Origin: Berberis thunbergii
Taxonomy: Eukaryota > Streptophyta > Magnoliopsida > Ranunculales > Berberidaceae
DNA length: 64,000 bases
NCBI GenBank assembly: GCA_003290165.1
Contig: QNQO01000544.1
Location: forward strand, 434,001 to 498,000
Direction: 5' to 3'
The notes under the pieces are model-generated. The model worked only from the letters and a program-made list of their open reading frames with translations. It did no database searches and was not told the origin of the DNA. A program made the position numbers and the translations under genes. Within the stretch, counting starts at the first letter, position 1. Each line of letters opens with the position of its first letter. Positions 23,421-34,352 of this stretch are shown here, piece by piece.

Positions 23421-23914
23421 GGGGCCAGATTAGTTTAGTTTCTATTTAAAATCAATCTTATTGCTTTGATTTTTTTTATTTTTTTGTTTTTCTTTTCAGT
23501 TTAGAAGAATTGTTCACGCAAGACATATTCAAGGAATAAAACAGACTTTCTTGATTACAATAAAAGTTATTACAAAGCTTGCCCGATTGACTAGTACAAC
23601 AACTTACACACTACAAGTATCTAAGTCCAACGCAAATATGCATGTATCCGTTCAAACGCACAACAAGACTTCGCTATGCTAGTATGTCTTCGGAAAAGAT
23701 TAGGAAGTGAATGAAAAGTACTTGAAGAAGGGTACAAGCACAAGCTTACTTCTTTGTTCTGCCACCTTGCCTCGCAAGGATGATCTGACAATGGCAGCAA
23801 AGACACAATGGAAAACAGACATCCATGCTCCGCCAATCTGCTTTGCAAAGAGGATTCAAAAGAAGAGCGGAAGGGACCAAATGGGGATGTCTCTAAAATG
23901 TGTAATGTCTGGGG

Positions 23915-24337
23915 TTACGTAGAGTTACCACCCCAGGAATGCAAATCGCATTTGCCAGAGCACCGATCCACCAAATCTGTCTCCCCGTCGTGGCATCGCT
24001 TGAGAAGCCCGGTGGATACAGTAGAAAAATTCATTCCAAAACTAGCTACCAGCATTATCTCCCAACAGTAGTGATGAAGGGAAACTGGGGAGCAAAAGAA
24101 AACGACAGACATACTCGTCCCTTGGGGGAGAGTCTGTACTTCTTCTACACAATATAAGAAGAAACAACAAGGTCCCATAGAACCAATTGGATGCTCACCC
24201 AAACCGGGTGGCACAACATAAAAGCGGGTCTTGTTAAGACTCATCGCTGCAAATGTCAGAGCATTCGAAGTCTCCAACAACAAAGATTTTTCTTTAGCCT
24301 TTAAAGAATCCAAAACATATTTTCTAAGGAGATGCAT
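23915..24337 (-). CDS. Antisense ORF of about 140 codons in the LTR element
   Basis: An ATG-initiated frame of 141 codons including the stop (open a further 29 codons upstream without an ATG) lies opposite to the element's direction. It contains FYVVPPGLGEHPIGSMGPC, where family resemblance is unknown to me, and several hydrophobic stretches with Cys and Trp residues. Antisense ORFs between gag/pol and the 3' LTR are known in several plant gypsy lineages and in large LTR derivatives. This could be one of those, or a chance frame in otherwise decayed DNA. I cannot assign a function. Confidence 0.3.
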   Translation of the reverse strand: MHLLRKYVLDSLKAKEKSLLLETSNALTFAAMSLNKTRFYVVPPGLGEHPIGSMGPCCFFLYCVEEVQTLPQGTSMSVVFFCSPVSLHHYCWEIMLVASFGMNFSTVSTGLLKRCHDGETDLVDRCSGKCDLHSWGGNST

Positions 24338-24769
24338 TTTAGGAACATTCTCTAGAGCATACGTGGCAATGCTTGAAATTGTGAACTCCAGCCTATATAG
24401 GCACGATGTGAAATCAATCAACAATTATGTAAGCATTAAATGTCGTACATGGAATAGGATAGCGGCAATTCCAATTGCAACTACACGAGTCCACATTCAT
24501 CGAATTAATGGCGCTTTATGCAGCCAAACATTAGATGGGGGAGTAACTGGCATTAAACTGTCCTGTAATCTACGACAAACATCTGACACACTAATATTTA
24601 CAACACAACCCGCCAACCAATGGGCCCAAGTGAGTATCCCGTCGAATCCAGCCCAATACAGTATGAAGGCCTTAAGCACTCATGCAACGCGAAACACTCC
24701 TACAACAAAATTATTAATAAGTCCAAGGTATCCGCTTTATTGTCTGTAGTTCATTGGAACTAACAATCA

Positions 24770-25980
24770 ATTTTTATGGCGATCCAACTTTAGAACCAGA
24801 TCTATTGGTCTGACCTTCGTATCGGACTACCGAGAAAATTAAGCAAAGCAAACTTACATGCCCAAGGCCAAGTAGAGGCCTAACTAGATCAAAGCTTATT
24901 CAGTTTCGACAAATGACGATGACTTCTAATCTGCCAAAAGCGGATGATGATGGCTTTGAAAGTGGGAGCTTAGTCAACGCTCTAATGTCTAACCACGATA
25001 ACTTGCCAAGGACCATTGTCCAACTACAGATAATGGTCGCCGAACCTAACCAAAGCTTAGTCGATTTTGACCAATGACAATAGCTTCTGCTCCGCTCTAA
25101 CGCCCAGTCTACCAAAAGTGGATGACAACGGCTTAGAAAGTGGGGGCTTAGTTAGGGTTCTAATGCCTGATCGAGACGACTAGCAAGGGAGTAATTTTCA
25201 ATTACGAATAATTGTCACCGAACCTGACCAAAGCTTAGTCAGTGACGATTGATTACGATAGTTTCTGGTCCGCTCTAAGCCTAGTCTGCCAATAGCGGAT
25301 GACAACGGCTTAGAAAGTGGGACTCTAGTTAGCGCTACCGACGTCTGATTACGATGGCTTGTCAGAGGTCACCGTCCTTTCGTAGACGATGATCGTCGAA
25401 CCCAACCAAAGTTTAGTAAGTAGGTCACTGATGATGATAACTTCTCGTCTGCTATAATCCTAGTCCGCTGAGCGCAGATGACGATGGGTTGGAAAATGGG
25501 AGTCTAGTCAGTGCTCATGCAACCTGATAATGATGGTTTGCCAGGGATCATTGTCCAACTGCAGACAATGATCGCCAAACCCTATCGCACTAATCCTAGT
25601 CCGTCGAGCGAGGATGACGATGGGTTAGAAAGTAGGATTCTAGTCAGTGCTCATGCAACCTGATGACAATGGCTTGCCAAGGATCATCGTCCAGCTACAG
25701 ACAATGATCGTCGAACTCTATCATTCTAACACCTAGTCCGCCGAGCATAGATGACGATGGGTTAGACAGTGGGAGTCTTATCAATGCTCATGTAGCCTGA
25801 TGACAATGGCTTGCTAGGGATCATCGTCCAACTGCAGATAATGATCGTAGAACCCAACCAAAGTTTAGTAAGTTATAACTGATGACAACAACTTATGGTC
25901 TCCCTTACAGCCTAGTCCGCCAGTAACTGGCAGAAATGGTTTGAAAGCCCAGTTAGAGTCTAGGAAGCTTAACTCGGACA
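24770..25980 (+). repeat. Tandem array of degenerate units with two lengths (~178 and ~136 bp)
   Basis: The landmark GGATGACGATGGGTTAGAAAGTGGG (here split for clarity: GGATGACGATGGG then TTAGAAAGTGGG) or variants recur at about 24942, 25120, 25297, 25476, 25612, 25749 and 25929. The spacings are 178, 177, 179, 136, 137 and 180. The short units lack the ~42-bp part containing AACCAAAGTTTAGTAAGT and the following TGATGA run. There is no coding potential. Confidence 0.8.
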
Positions 25981-25989
25981 ATTCACAAG

Positions 25990-28900
25990 TAGAGATGGCA
26001 GTGGGGCGGATTTTCATGGATATCTACCCCACTCGCCGCGTTTGGGGCGGATTTGGTTAAAGCTATATGGAGGTTGGGACGGATACGGATATCCAAACTG
26101 TATCCGTTTCTTATTCAGGGCAGATACGAATTTGGCCATATCCGCCCCACGAATATCTGTTTAACCGAGGAGATCACTTAAATACCCTTGGATAATATAA
26201 AGGAAAAATATACCCTAGATCAAATTTCTCATCTCACTTTCAACCCTGCTCCCTGCAGCTCTCACTCTTCTATTGACTCTGTTCTCTGCTCCCTCCATCA
26301 GGCCTCAAACCCTCAACGCTCATTTCTCGATTCATCTCAAACACAACGAAGTCCCTCCATTAGGTACTCTCCTATCCTCTCTCTCTGTATTTCATCTTAT
26401 TTGTCTCAAATCTTCATTCATTCTCAAATCTTCTTTGCAGTGAAATTGGGGGTTTCTTCTCTTCTTGAAAATAGACGCGAGAGGAAGATGAAAGGTCATC
26501 ACCACTATCATCAGCAAGAAAAAAGGTCATCACCATGTTGATTATGGTTTTACACTGTTCTTTTTTTCGAGACCCTTGTCTTGATCTTCACAGGTAACCA
26601 ACGCTTCAACCTTCCCAATCATTCCGTGTCACACTTTCTTGATTCTTTGATGACAAACTTGTATTCCGTTATAGATTACCATATCAAATGATCTACAAAA
26701 GAGTATCAAGAGACAGAGAGTCAATAACAATACATACATATAAACCCTTTCAATATATATACCTTGTATTGTGATTGAATGGATATTTTTAACGGAAGGA
26801 TACCTTAAGGTCTTGTGGCTTTTGATGATGAGAAGACAGAAGGGACAGTGAATGTGTCTGATGTCCTAAGCACGAATGCATGAATATGAAAGAGACCAAC
26901 TTGATTGATTTTGAGGGAGGTAGTGTTAGAAAAGTTCAAACATTCCATATTGCCATTAACTAATATTTATATTTTCTCTATGGTATGGTCTTTCAATGGA
27001 GAATGTATCATGAGGGGATGAATTTCATTGTCATGTGACACTCATCAGATTGTCAACTTTGTTAAGGTTTTTCAAGACAACATTACATGGTTGCATTTTG
27101 ACCCTTTTTTTTTAGCAATTTATACACTCATTCAAATATTATTTTCAAGGATGGTGACCAGGTTATGGCATTCCGTTAATTAGGATGCTAAGACACAGTT
27201 GATAGCCATAATTATATTATGTTTTTTGTTGTTTGGTAAAATTCCTAATGCTTTGCTCCTTAACTCCTTTTGATTGTCATGCGTAGATTTACTCAAATAA
27301 ATATAGGAAATAGTGATCTCACATCTGACCCAATTCACAATGTCTATTTATCGACGATGGAATGACTACCAACGCAAAAACAAATAAAAACGTATTCACT
27401 TGGGACAAGTTGTGTATTCCAAAAGACAAATACAAGGGTTTGTAATTAGAACTGTCAGAACCTTTCTGCTAAGAAATTGGTATGGAGATTTCATAAAGAA
27501 AACAATGCTATGTGGAGATCTATCATTGTAGACAAGTATAAGGATACAAGGGTGTATTATTTGAACTCCAAAAGTATTTGCCTACAGTGATATGAGTATT
27601 TTGCTACATATATGGTGGTGTGATATGAAAGGGTGTGTCATAAAATTTTAATGTTTTTCTTTTGTTGAAGTTGAATGACCAGTGGTTAAAACTTGATATT
27701 GGAATGATTATTCATGTATATTTTATAGTCAAAGATGAAATGATGTTAAAGCTAGTGATTTGTTATCAACATTATTTATTTTACTTGTTCATAGTAGAGT
27801 ATCCGAGGATCTCATCACATTGATTATTGGGATTTCTCTAACTTGTTTGTTCTTGTTTAACTAACGAGCATGTTTTGTCTGACAACCATTAACATCTGAC
27901 ATCTCCAGCATGGAACCTCAAGTCCCATTGTTTTGTGTATGACTTTGTTTCTTTGATTTTTTGTATTTTCTTTTGAAAATAGTCTCTTATGATTTCTTTT
28001 GTTTTCTTGATGTATAAAATATGGCAGGAGAGTGCCCCAGAACATGTGAATCTCAATATTCTTCCCCTTTTGGTGATAGTGGCTCTTATCCAACACCTGT
28101 AATTGCGAATAATTTACAATCACCCAAGGTACAATCAAATCCCACTCCTCCCACCGATGTTAATAATATCGTTCATGTACCTCCACTACCCCCAAAAGTA
28201 AGAAAAAAAAGTTAACAACTCCAGTTTGGAATCACTTTACATTGATAACCATAAACGATGAAGAAAAGCTAAATGCAATTATTGTGGTGCTTTGCTTGAA
28301 AGCGAGACTAGGAATGGCACAAGTCATTTAAATGAGCATATTAAAAGTTGTCTAAAGAAGAGGGGTGGTCAAGTGGACATTCAACAATCTATATTGAGTA
28401 CTTCCACATTGACTGGGTCAATTGTTGTTACCGTTTCTAGCTTCGACCAAAAGCTTGCAAGAGAGGCTCCTGCAAAAGCAATTATTTTGCATGAATACCC
28501 TCTTGCAATGGTTGAGCACTATTGTTTTAGAATGTTGATTGGTGTTATCCAACCATAGTTCAAGGTAGTGTATAGAAATACCATGAAAAGTGATATCTCG
28601 AAGATTTATGATCATGAAATGGTGAAAACAATGAAATTGCCGGAGAGGAACAAACGTAGGGTTGCAATTACTACTGATATGTGGACTGCGAGTAATCAAA
28701 AGAGGGGGTTTATGGCCGTCACAGCGCATTTCATTGATGACAATTGGGCATTGCAAAGTCGTATTATAAGGTATACATAATCTTTTTTATTTACATTTAC
28801 TAATATAATTGTGTGTTAAATCATAAATGTTATTGATTAATGGTTCTACATTATTGCATATTTATTGTTAGGTTCATTTATGTGTCAGGCCCTCATACTG

Positions 28901-30450
28901 CTGAAGTTCTTTCTGATGCATTGATGGATTGGAATTTGGACCGTAATGTATTTGTATTAACTGTGGATAATTGTTCAACTAATGATAGCTTGGTCATTTT
29001 TTTTTGTTAAGAATGCTTAAATTAAGCACCATGATGTTAGGGGGGATTTATTCCGCATGAGATGTTATGCACACATTTTAAATTTGATTGTGAAGGATGG
29101 GTTGGAAGTTATAGGTGATGGTGTTGAAAGAATTCGAAATAGTGTTGTTTATTGGACAACAACGCCAAAAAGGGAAGAAAATTTTATGGAAGCAGCTAGA
29201 CAGTTGAACACTGGTTGTGGTAAAAAGTTGGCTTTAGATTGCAAAATTCCACTTATTTGATGCTTGAGACTGCCTTAATTTTCAAGGATGTTTTTCCTAG
29301 GTTAAAGCAACAAGTTCACAATATAAATGGTTGCCACGTGATAAAGATTGGTTGTTTGCATTTGATATATGTGAGAAATTGAAATTGTTTTACAATGCAA
29401 CTGAATTATTTTATGTTTTCCAACCTATTTTTCCCTATGATTTGTTCGATTAAAAAGTCATTAGATCGGTGGCATGACTCTCATTATCCAGTGGTAAGAA
29501 AGATGGCATCGAACATGGTTGAAAATTTTGACAAGTATTGGATTGCAAATCATGGGATAATGGTTGTGACAACTATTCTGGATCCTCGATTCAAATTGAA
29601 GTTTATTGGGTATTTGTTTCCCAAAATCTATGATCAGGATGATGCAGAAGAAAAAATCCATAGAGTTCGAAACTTATGTTTTGAGTTGCTAAGTGAATAT
29701 ATGAGCACAGGGTCTGGGGCAAGTTCTAGTTCTTCAAGTGTTAGTCAAGCTCAGTATATGTTGATCAACTATAATCTGTATCTGTTAATGATGTTCTTGG
29801 TGATTATTTTGTGGATTCTATGCGAAGCTCTAGTAGTACCGTCAAGTCGGAGTTGGATTACTATTTGGCTTATGATGTTATTCCTCTGGAACAAATTTTG
29901 ACATTTTGAATTGGTGGAAGACTAATGGAAGCAAATATTCGACCTTGAATCGGGTCGCTAGAGACATTTAGCGGTTCCAGTCTCTACAGTTGCTTCGGAG
30001 TCTACATTTAGTATGGGTGGTAGATTTGTTAGCCCACATCGCAATCGACTCCATCCAAACACATTAGAAGCTTTGATGTGTGCCCAAAACTGGTTATGGG
30101 CTGATATTCAAGGTAATAAAAAATCTAGTTGTGAATATCTTACTTATTTGTTTTATGTTTGCTTATTTTTTTGATTAAATTAATAACTTAGTTTGTTTAT
30201 CTTATGACAAATGAAACTTTAACATCACCATATAGGAGGTCAACCTTTGAAGATGATGCAGATCATCTTGAGGTAAATAAGTATTTAAATAAGTCTATAA
30301 TGAACTAATGATATCTTAGGCTTTGCTAAAATGGATTATTTTATTTGTAAGAACAAAGTTGCATGTTGATTGCATAATCTAAAAGTTTTTAATGTTTTTT
30401 ATTTCAACGACTTGATGGAAGTGATGTAAAACAACACCAAATTTTCTACT
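25990..30450 (+). mobile_element. hAT-type transposon, left copy (5' end and transposase region)
   Basis: The 5' end TAGAGATGGCAGTGGGGCGG with following inverted GGGGCGGAT / ATCCGCCCC motifs is typical of plant hAT elements. A 2-kb leader precedes the transposase at 28021. The 3' terminus was not found. The preceding 8 bp are TTCACAAG, but no partner duplication was seen. Confidence 0.65.
28021..30120 (+). pseudogene. hAT transposase (RICESLEEPER/DAYSLEEPER type), broken
   Basis: Successive plus-strand pieces encode the parts of a BED-zinc-finger hAT transposase. The BED finger comes first (CNYCGALL..HLNEHIKSC, about 28276-28355). Then come ITTDMWTASNQKRGFMAVTAHF (shortened here: ITTDMWTASNQKRG) with the first catalytic Asp, and CYAHILNLIVKDGL. 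A domain with TILDPRFKLKFIGYLF follows, and finally a remnant of the hAT C-terminal dimerisation region near 29880-30100. Premature stops (for example at 28558 and 29009) and frame changes interrupt it; an intron may account for the break at about 28770-28870. It cannot encode an intact transposase. The same protein is present again in reverse at 31300-32731. Confidence 0.85.
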
Positions 30451-30549
30451 TGTTTTCATATGCCTTTTTTTTACAAACTAACTTAGAAAAAAAAAATTAT
30501 TTCAGGTTGGCTAAGTTTTTGCAACAACAAAAAAGCAAAAGAATGATCA

Positions 30550-30672
30550 GAAATTCTAAATGGTGAGGAAACGAGCGAGGGGAGGGAGGTGGAGGGGGGT
30601 GAACGGTCCCCCCCCCCCCCCCCCCTTTCACCTTCCTCCCCTTGCTCGTTTCCTCGCCATGTAGAATTGCTC
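30550..30672. mobile_element. Snap-back Mutator-like MITE with a long poly-C tract
   Basis: The ends are GAAATTCTAAATGG and CCATGTAGAATTGCTC; the minus-strand reading of the latter, GAGCAATTCTACATGG, matches the window-wide family terminus. AAGAATGATCA flanks both sides (30539-30549, 30673-30683). The stem pairs GGTGAGGAAACGAGCGAGG with its complement. The loop side contains 18 consecutive C (30608-30625). It sits at the axis between the two hAT copies. Confidence 0.8.
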
Positions 30673-30754
30673 AAGAATGATCAATTGCCTTATGGTTTTT
30701 GTTATTTTCTTGGGGTGATTGAGTAGGTTCTAAGACTTGGAATTCAGGTTTTGA

Positions 30755-32732
30755 GTGTATTTGGTGTTGTTTTACATCACCTCCATCAAGTCGTTGAAAT
30801 AAAAAATATTAAAAACTTTTGGATCATACAATCAACATGCAACTTTGTTGTTGCAAATAAAATAATCCATTTTAACACAGCCTAAGATATCAATAGTTCA
30901 TTATAGACTTATTTAAATACTTATTTACCTCAAGATGATCTGCATCATCTTCAAATGTTGACCTCCTATATGGTGATGTTAAAGTTTCATCTGTCATAAG
31001 ATAAACAAACTAAGTTATTAATTTACTAAAAAAAATAAGCAAACATAAAACAAATAAGTAAGATATTCACAACTAGACTTTTTATTACCTTGAATATCAG
31101 CCCATAACAAGTTTTGGGTGCACATCAAAGCTTCTAATGTGTTTGGATGAAGTCAATTGCGATGTGGGCTAACAAATCTACCACCCGTACTAAATGTAGA
31201 CTCTGAAGCAACTGTAGAGACTGTAAGTGCTAAATGTCTCTAGCGACCCGATTCAAGGTTGAATATTTGCTTCCATTAGTCTTCCACCAATTCAAAATGT
31301 CAAAATTTGTTCCGGAGGAATAACATCATAAGCCAAATAGTAATCCAACTCCAACTTGATGATACTACTAGGTGCACCCCAAAACTTCGCATAAAATCCA
31401 CAAAATAATCACCAATAACATCATTAACAGGTACAGATTGTAGTTGACCAACATATGCCAGAGCCTGACTAACCCTTAAAGAACTAGAACTTGCCCCAGA
31501 CCCTGTGCTCATATATTCACTTAGCAACTCAAAACATAAGTTACAAACTCTGTGGATATTTTCTTCTATATCATCCTGATCATAGAGTTTGGGAAACAAA
31601 TACCCAATCAATTTCATTTTGAATCGAGGATCCAAAATATTTGCTACAACCATTATTCCATGAATTGCGGTCCAATACTTGTCAAAATTTTCAACCATGT
31701 TTGATGTCATCTTTCTTACCAGTGGATAATTAGAATCATGCCACTGATCTGATGACTTTTTAATCGAACAAATCATAGGGAAAAAGAGGTTTGCAATGGA
31801 ATACTTGGATCCAAAAAATAATTCGGTTGCATTGTAAAACAATTTCAACTTTCACATATGTCAAATGCAAGCAACCAATCTTCATCACGTGGCAACTATT
31901 TATATTGTGAATCTCGTTGCTTCAATCTAGGAAAAACATCCTTGAAAATCAAGGCAGTCTCAAGCATCAAATAAGTGGAATTCCACCTTGTTTTGCAATC
32001 TAAAACCAACTTCTTACCACAACCAGTGTTCAACTGTCTAGCTGCTTCCATAAATTTTTCTTCCCTCTTTGGCGTGGCGTCCAATAAGCAACACTATTTC
32101 GAATTCTTTCAACACCATCACCTATAACTTCCAACCCATCCTTCACAATCACATTTAAAATGTGTGCAGAAAAACTCATGTGGAATAAATCACCCCCTAA
32201 CATCATGGTGCCTAAATTAAGCCTCCTTAACAAAAAAAAAGTGACCATGCTATCATTAGTTGTACAATTATCCATGGTTAATGCAAATACCTTACGATCC
32301 AAATCTCAATCCATCAATGCATCAAAAAGAACTTCAGCAGTATGAGGGCATGGCACATAAATGAACCTAACAATAAATATGCAATAATGTAGAATTATTA
32401 ATCAATAACATTTATGATTTAACACACAATTATATTAGTAAATGTAAATAGAAAGGATATATGTATACCTTATAATACGACTTTGCAATGCCCAATTGTC
32501 ATCAATGAAATGAGTTGTGACGGCCATAAACCCCCTCTTTTGATTACTCTCAATCCACATATCAGTAGTAATTGCAACCCTACTTTTGTTCCTCTCCAGC
32601 AATTTCATTGTTTTCAACATTTCATGATCATAAATCTTCGAGATATCACTTTTTACTGTATTTATAGACACAACCTTGAATTGTGGTTGGATAACATCCA
32701 TCAACATTCTAAAACCATAGTGCTCAACCATT
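30755..32732 (-). mobile_element. Second hAT fragment in inverted orientation
   Basis: From TTTGGTGTTGTTTTACATC at 30755 to CTCAACCATT at about 32731 this is the reverse complement of about 28507-30443, with modest divergence. The two hAT copies therefore face each other 3' end to 3' end. The outer end of this copy joins directly to LTR sequence, cutting off everything 5' of the middle of the transposase leader. Confidence 0.8.
31300..32731 (-). pseudogene. hAT transposase fragment, inverted copy
   Basis: Minus-strand pieces repeat the transposase of the left copy: a segment with ITTDMWIESNQKRG, one with SFSAHILNVIVKDGLEVIG, and a 182-codon frame (31848-31300) with NILDPRFKMKLIGYLFPKL and the serine-rich GSGASSSSLRVSQ. 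The BED finger is missing because the copy is truncated at 32732. The 31848-31300 frame is longer and better preserved than its counterpart in the left copy. Neither copy is functional by itself. Confidence 0.85.
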
Positions 32733-34095
32733 TCAAATCGTCCTTTAATTCACATCGTACACGTGTCATGATGATCTTGTCACCAGAGCAGTGTTCTAAA
32801 AATCGCTAGGCGCTGGGCGGGCGGCGAGCTGGTGCCTAGCGCCCAGGGGCCTAGGCGGGTGCCTAGGCGGTCTTAGGTTTTGTATTATTACTTTAATAAT
32901 TTACAAAAGTTAAGCATAATACATTATCAATTACATCCAATTTAATGCCAGTATATATATGCAAAATTTAAAAACATGAAAAATTACCAATAGTGAACAA
33001 AATTTATTAAAACTCAAATGACTGAAGTTGGTCATGATGGGTACTTTATATAAATTTGAATGTGTACTATTTTATTTTTCTTCAAATTGCATAAATAACC
33101 TCAGTTATATTTGATAAAATCTACATTAGTAAAATTGGTACCGACAGATCATTCGAGAATTCCATTAAGTAATCATCATTTGCTACATTTAGACATATAC
33201 TGAATAAAAAATAATTAAATAGTTTATTATTAAAAAGTAGGAAATAAAATAAAATAAGAACACAATTAGCCATATTAAAATTTTAAAAAAATTAAAAAAA
33301 ATTAAAAAAAATTAAAATCGCCCAGACCGCCTAGAGTCCGCCTAGGCCGCCTAGACCCCGCCTAGGCCGCCCAGACCCGCCTAGACCCGCCCAGCCGCCC
33401 AGACAGCCCGTCCAGCCATTAATCTGGGCGGTTTTCCACCTTCTAGCGCCTAGGCGGCCGCCTAGACCGATTTTTAGAACATTCCACCAGAGCAAAATGG
33501 GCTTAATTGCCTACCAAATCTAGCAAGGCCCAGACAACATTAAGCCCCCATATTGGCAGAATCCAGAAGGTTGGATCTAAGTTGAGCGCCCTATTAAGCT
33601 CACACGTCACATGGTAAAGCCCAGTACCCGTAAGGCCTAATCAGACAAGTATCTGGGGGATCACCTAAGACAGGCAGGCCAGCAACACATTGGTTCCAAC
33701 TAGGAAACATATACTGGAGTATAAGTCATGCATGTAAAATTCCTTGCATGGACAATATTTCAAAAGGAAAATCTCTCACGCGGATCTAAAAGCACAAGTC
33801 GTGTAGGGAAACTCTCTTACATTGATGATTCCCAATTAGGAAATGATCTCTAGCAAGATCTCTTTCCTTAAACTATGCCACCAAAGGCCTAGGCGAACGA
33901 GGATTCTCACATTATAAATAAGACATAGGTTTGACGAAGAAATGTATGCTATAGAACCCAATTTACAGCTTTAAGCCTTTCTCAGGCCTTGTCTGACTTT
34001 AGCATTGGAATGTCACCGACCACCACAACGGTGGTCCTTGACTCACGTATATTTTATGTGCAGTCACATACCAAGGAGAGCAGGATTTGACTACA
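32733..34095 (+). repeat. Right LTR, interrupted by a TIR element
   Basis: TCAAATCGTCCTTTAATTCA to GGATTTGACTACA matches 22222-22847, except for the insert at 32791-33484 plus its duplicated target. It ends 258 bp upstream of the start codon of the Mal d 1-associated protein gene. Confidence 0.75.
32791..33484. mobile_element. Non-autonomous TIR element with CTAGGCG subterminal repeats
   Basis: The termini GTGTTCTAAAAATCG and CGATTTTTAGAACATTC are inverted repeats. Subterminal zones are packed with GCCTAGGCG/CCGCCTAG motifs and the centre is AT-rich. CACCAGAGCA flanks both sides (32781-32790 and 33485-33494). The left LTR has a single CACCAGAGCA at 22270-22279, which proves the insertion. 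The 9-10-bp duplication fits a Mutator-like element; there is no coding sequence. Confidence 0.85.
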
Positions 34096-34352
34096 TCAAT
34101 CAGTATTGGCAATGTAAAATTTCAAAAAATTAATTACAAAAACGCTTTTCCTTTCCACTATGGTGTGGTGGAACAGAGACCGAGATGCGGTTGTACCTAG
34201 GAAACCGTTATACCGCCCTATCTTCGAATTTCTAGAACCGACTGACTTGGGGTGGAAGAAAAAACCCAGCGTAAAAATGAAATAGAACAGAAGATACAAC
34301 AAGGGTCGATTGTGTGTGAAAGAAAGAAAGAAGAGTGAGCGAAAAGAAAAAT

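Larger units (their letters stand above)
22212..34095 (+). mobile_element. Degenerate, heavily nested LTR retroelement (gypsy-like or LARD)
   Basis: Direct repeats at 22212-22847 and 32733-34095 (the latter split by an insert) are alignable LTRs. Immediately after the left LTR is TTTGGTGCAGTCTGTGG, the position and general form of a gypsy-type primer-binding site. No RT, integrase or protease is left. The interior holds a short gag-like stretch, an antisense ORF and a tandem array, and has been invaded by hAT DNA. The first ~10 bp of the right LTR were lost at the junction with hAT sequence (32732/32733). The flanks show only a doubtful target duplication. Confidence 0.7.

Noticed and set aside
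24770..25980. CRISPR-like array
   Set aside because: Units are long and degenerate, with no short identical repeats or unique spacers, and the DNA is a plant nuclear retroelement.
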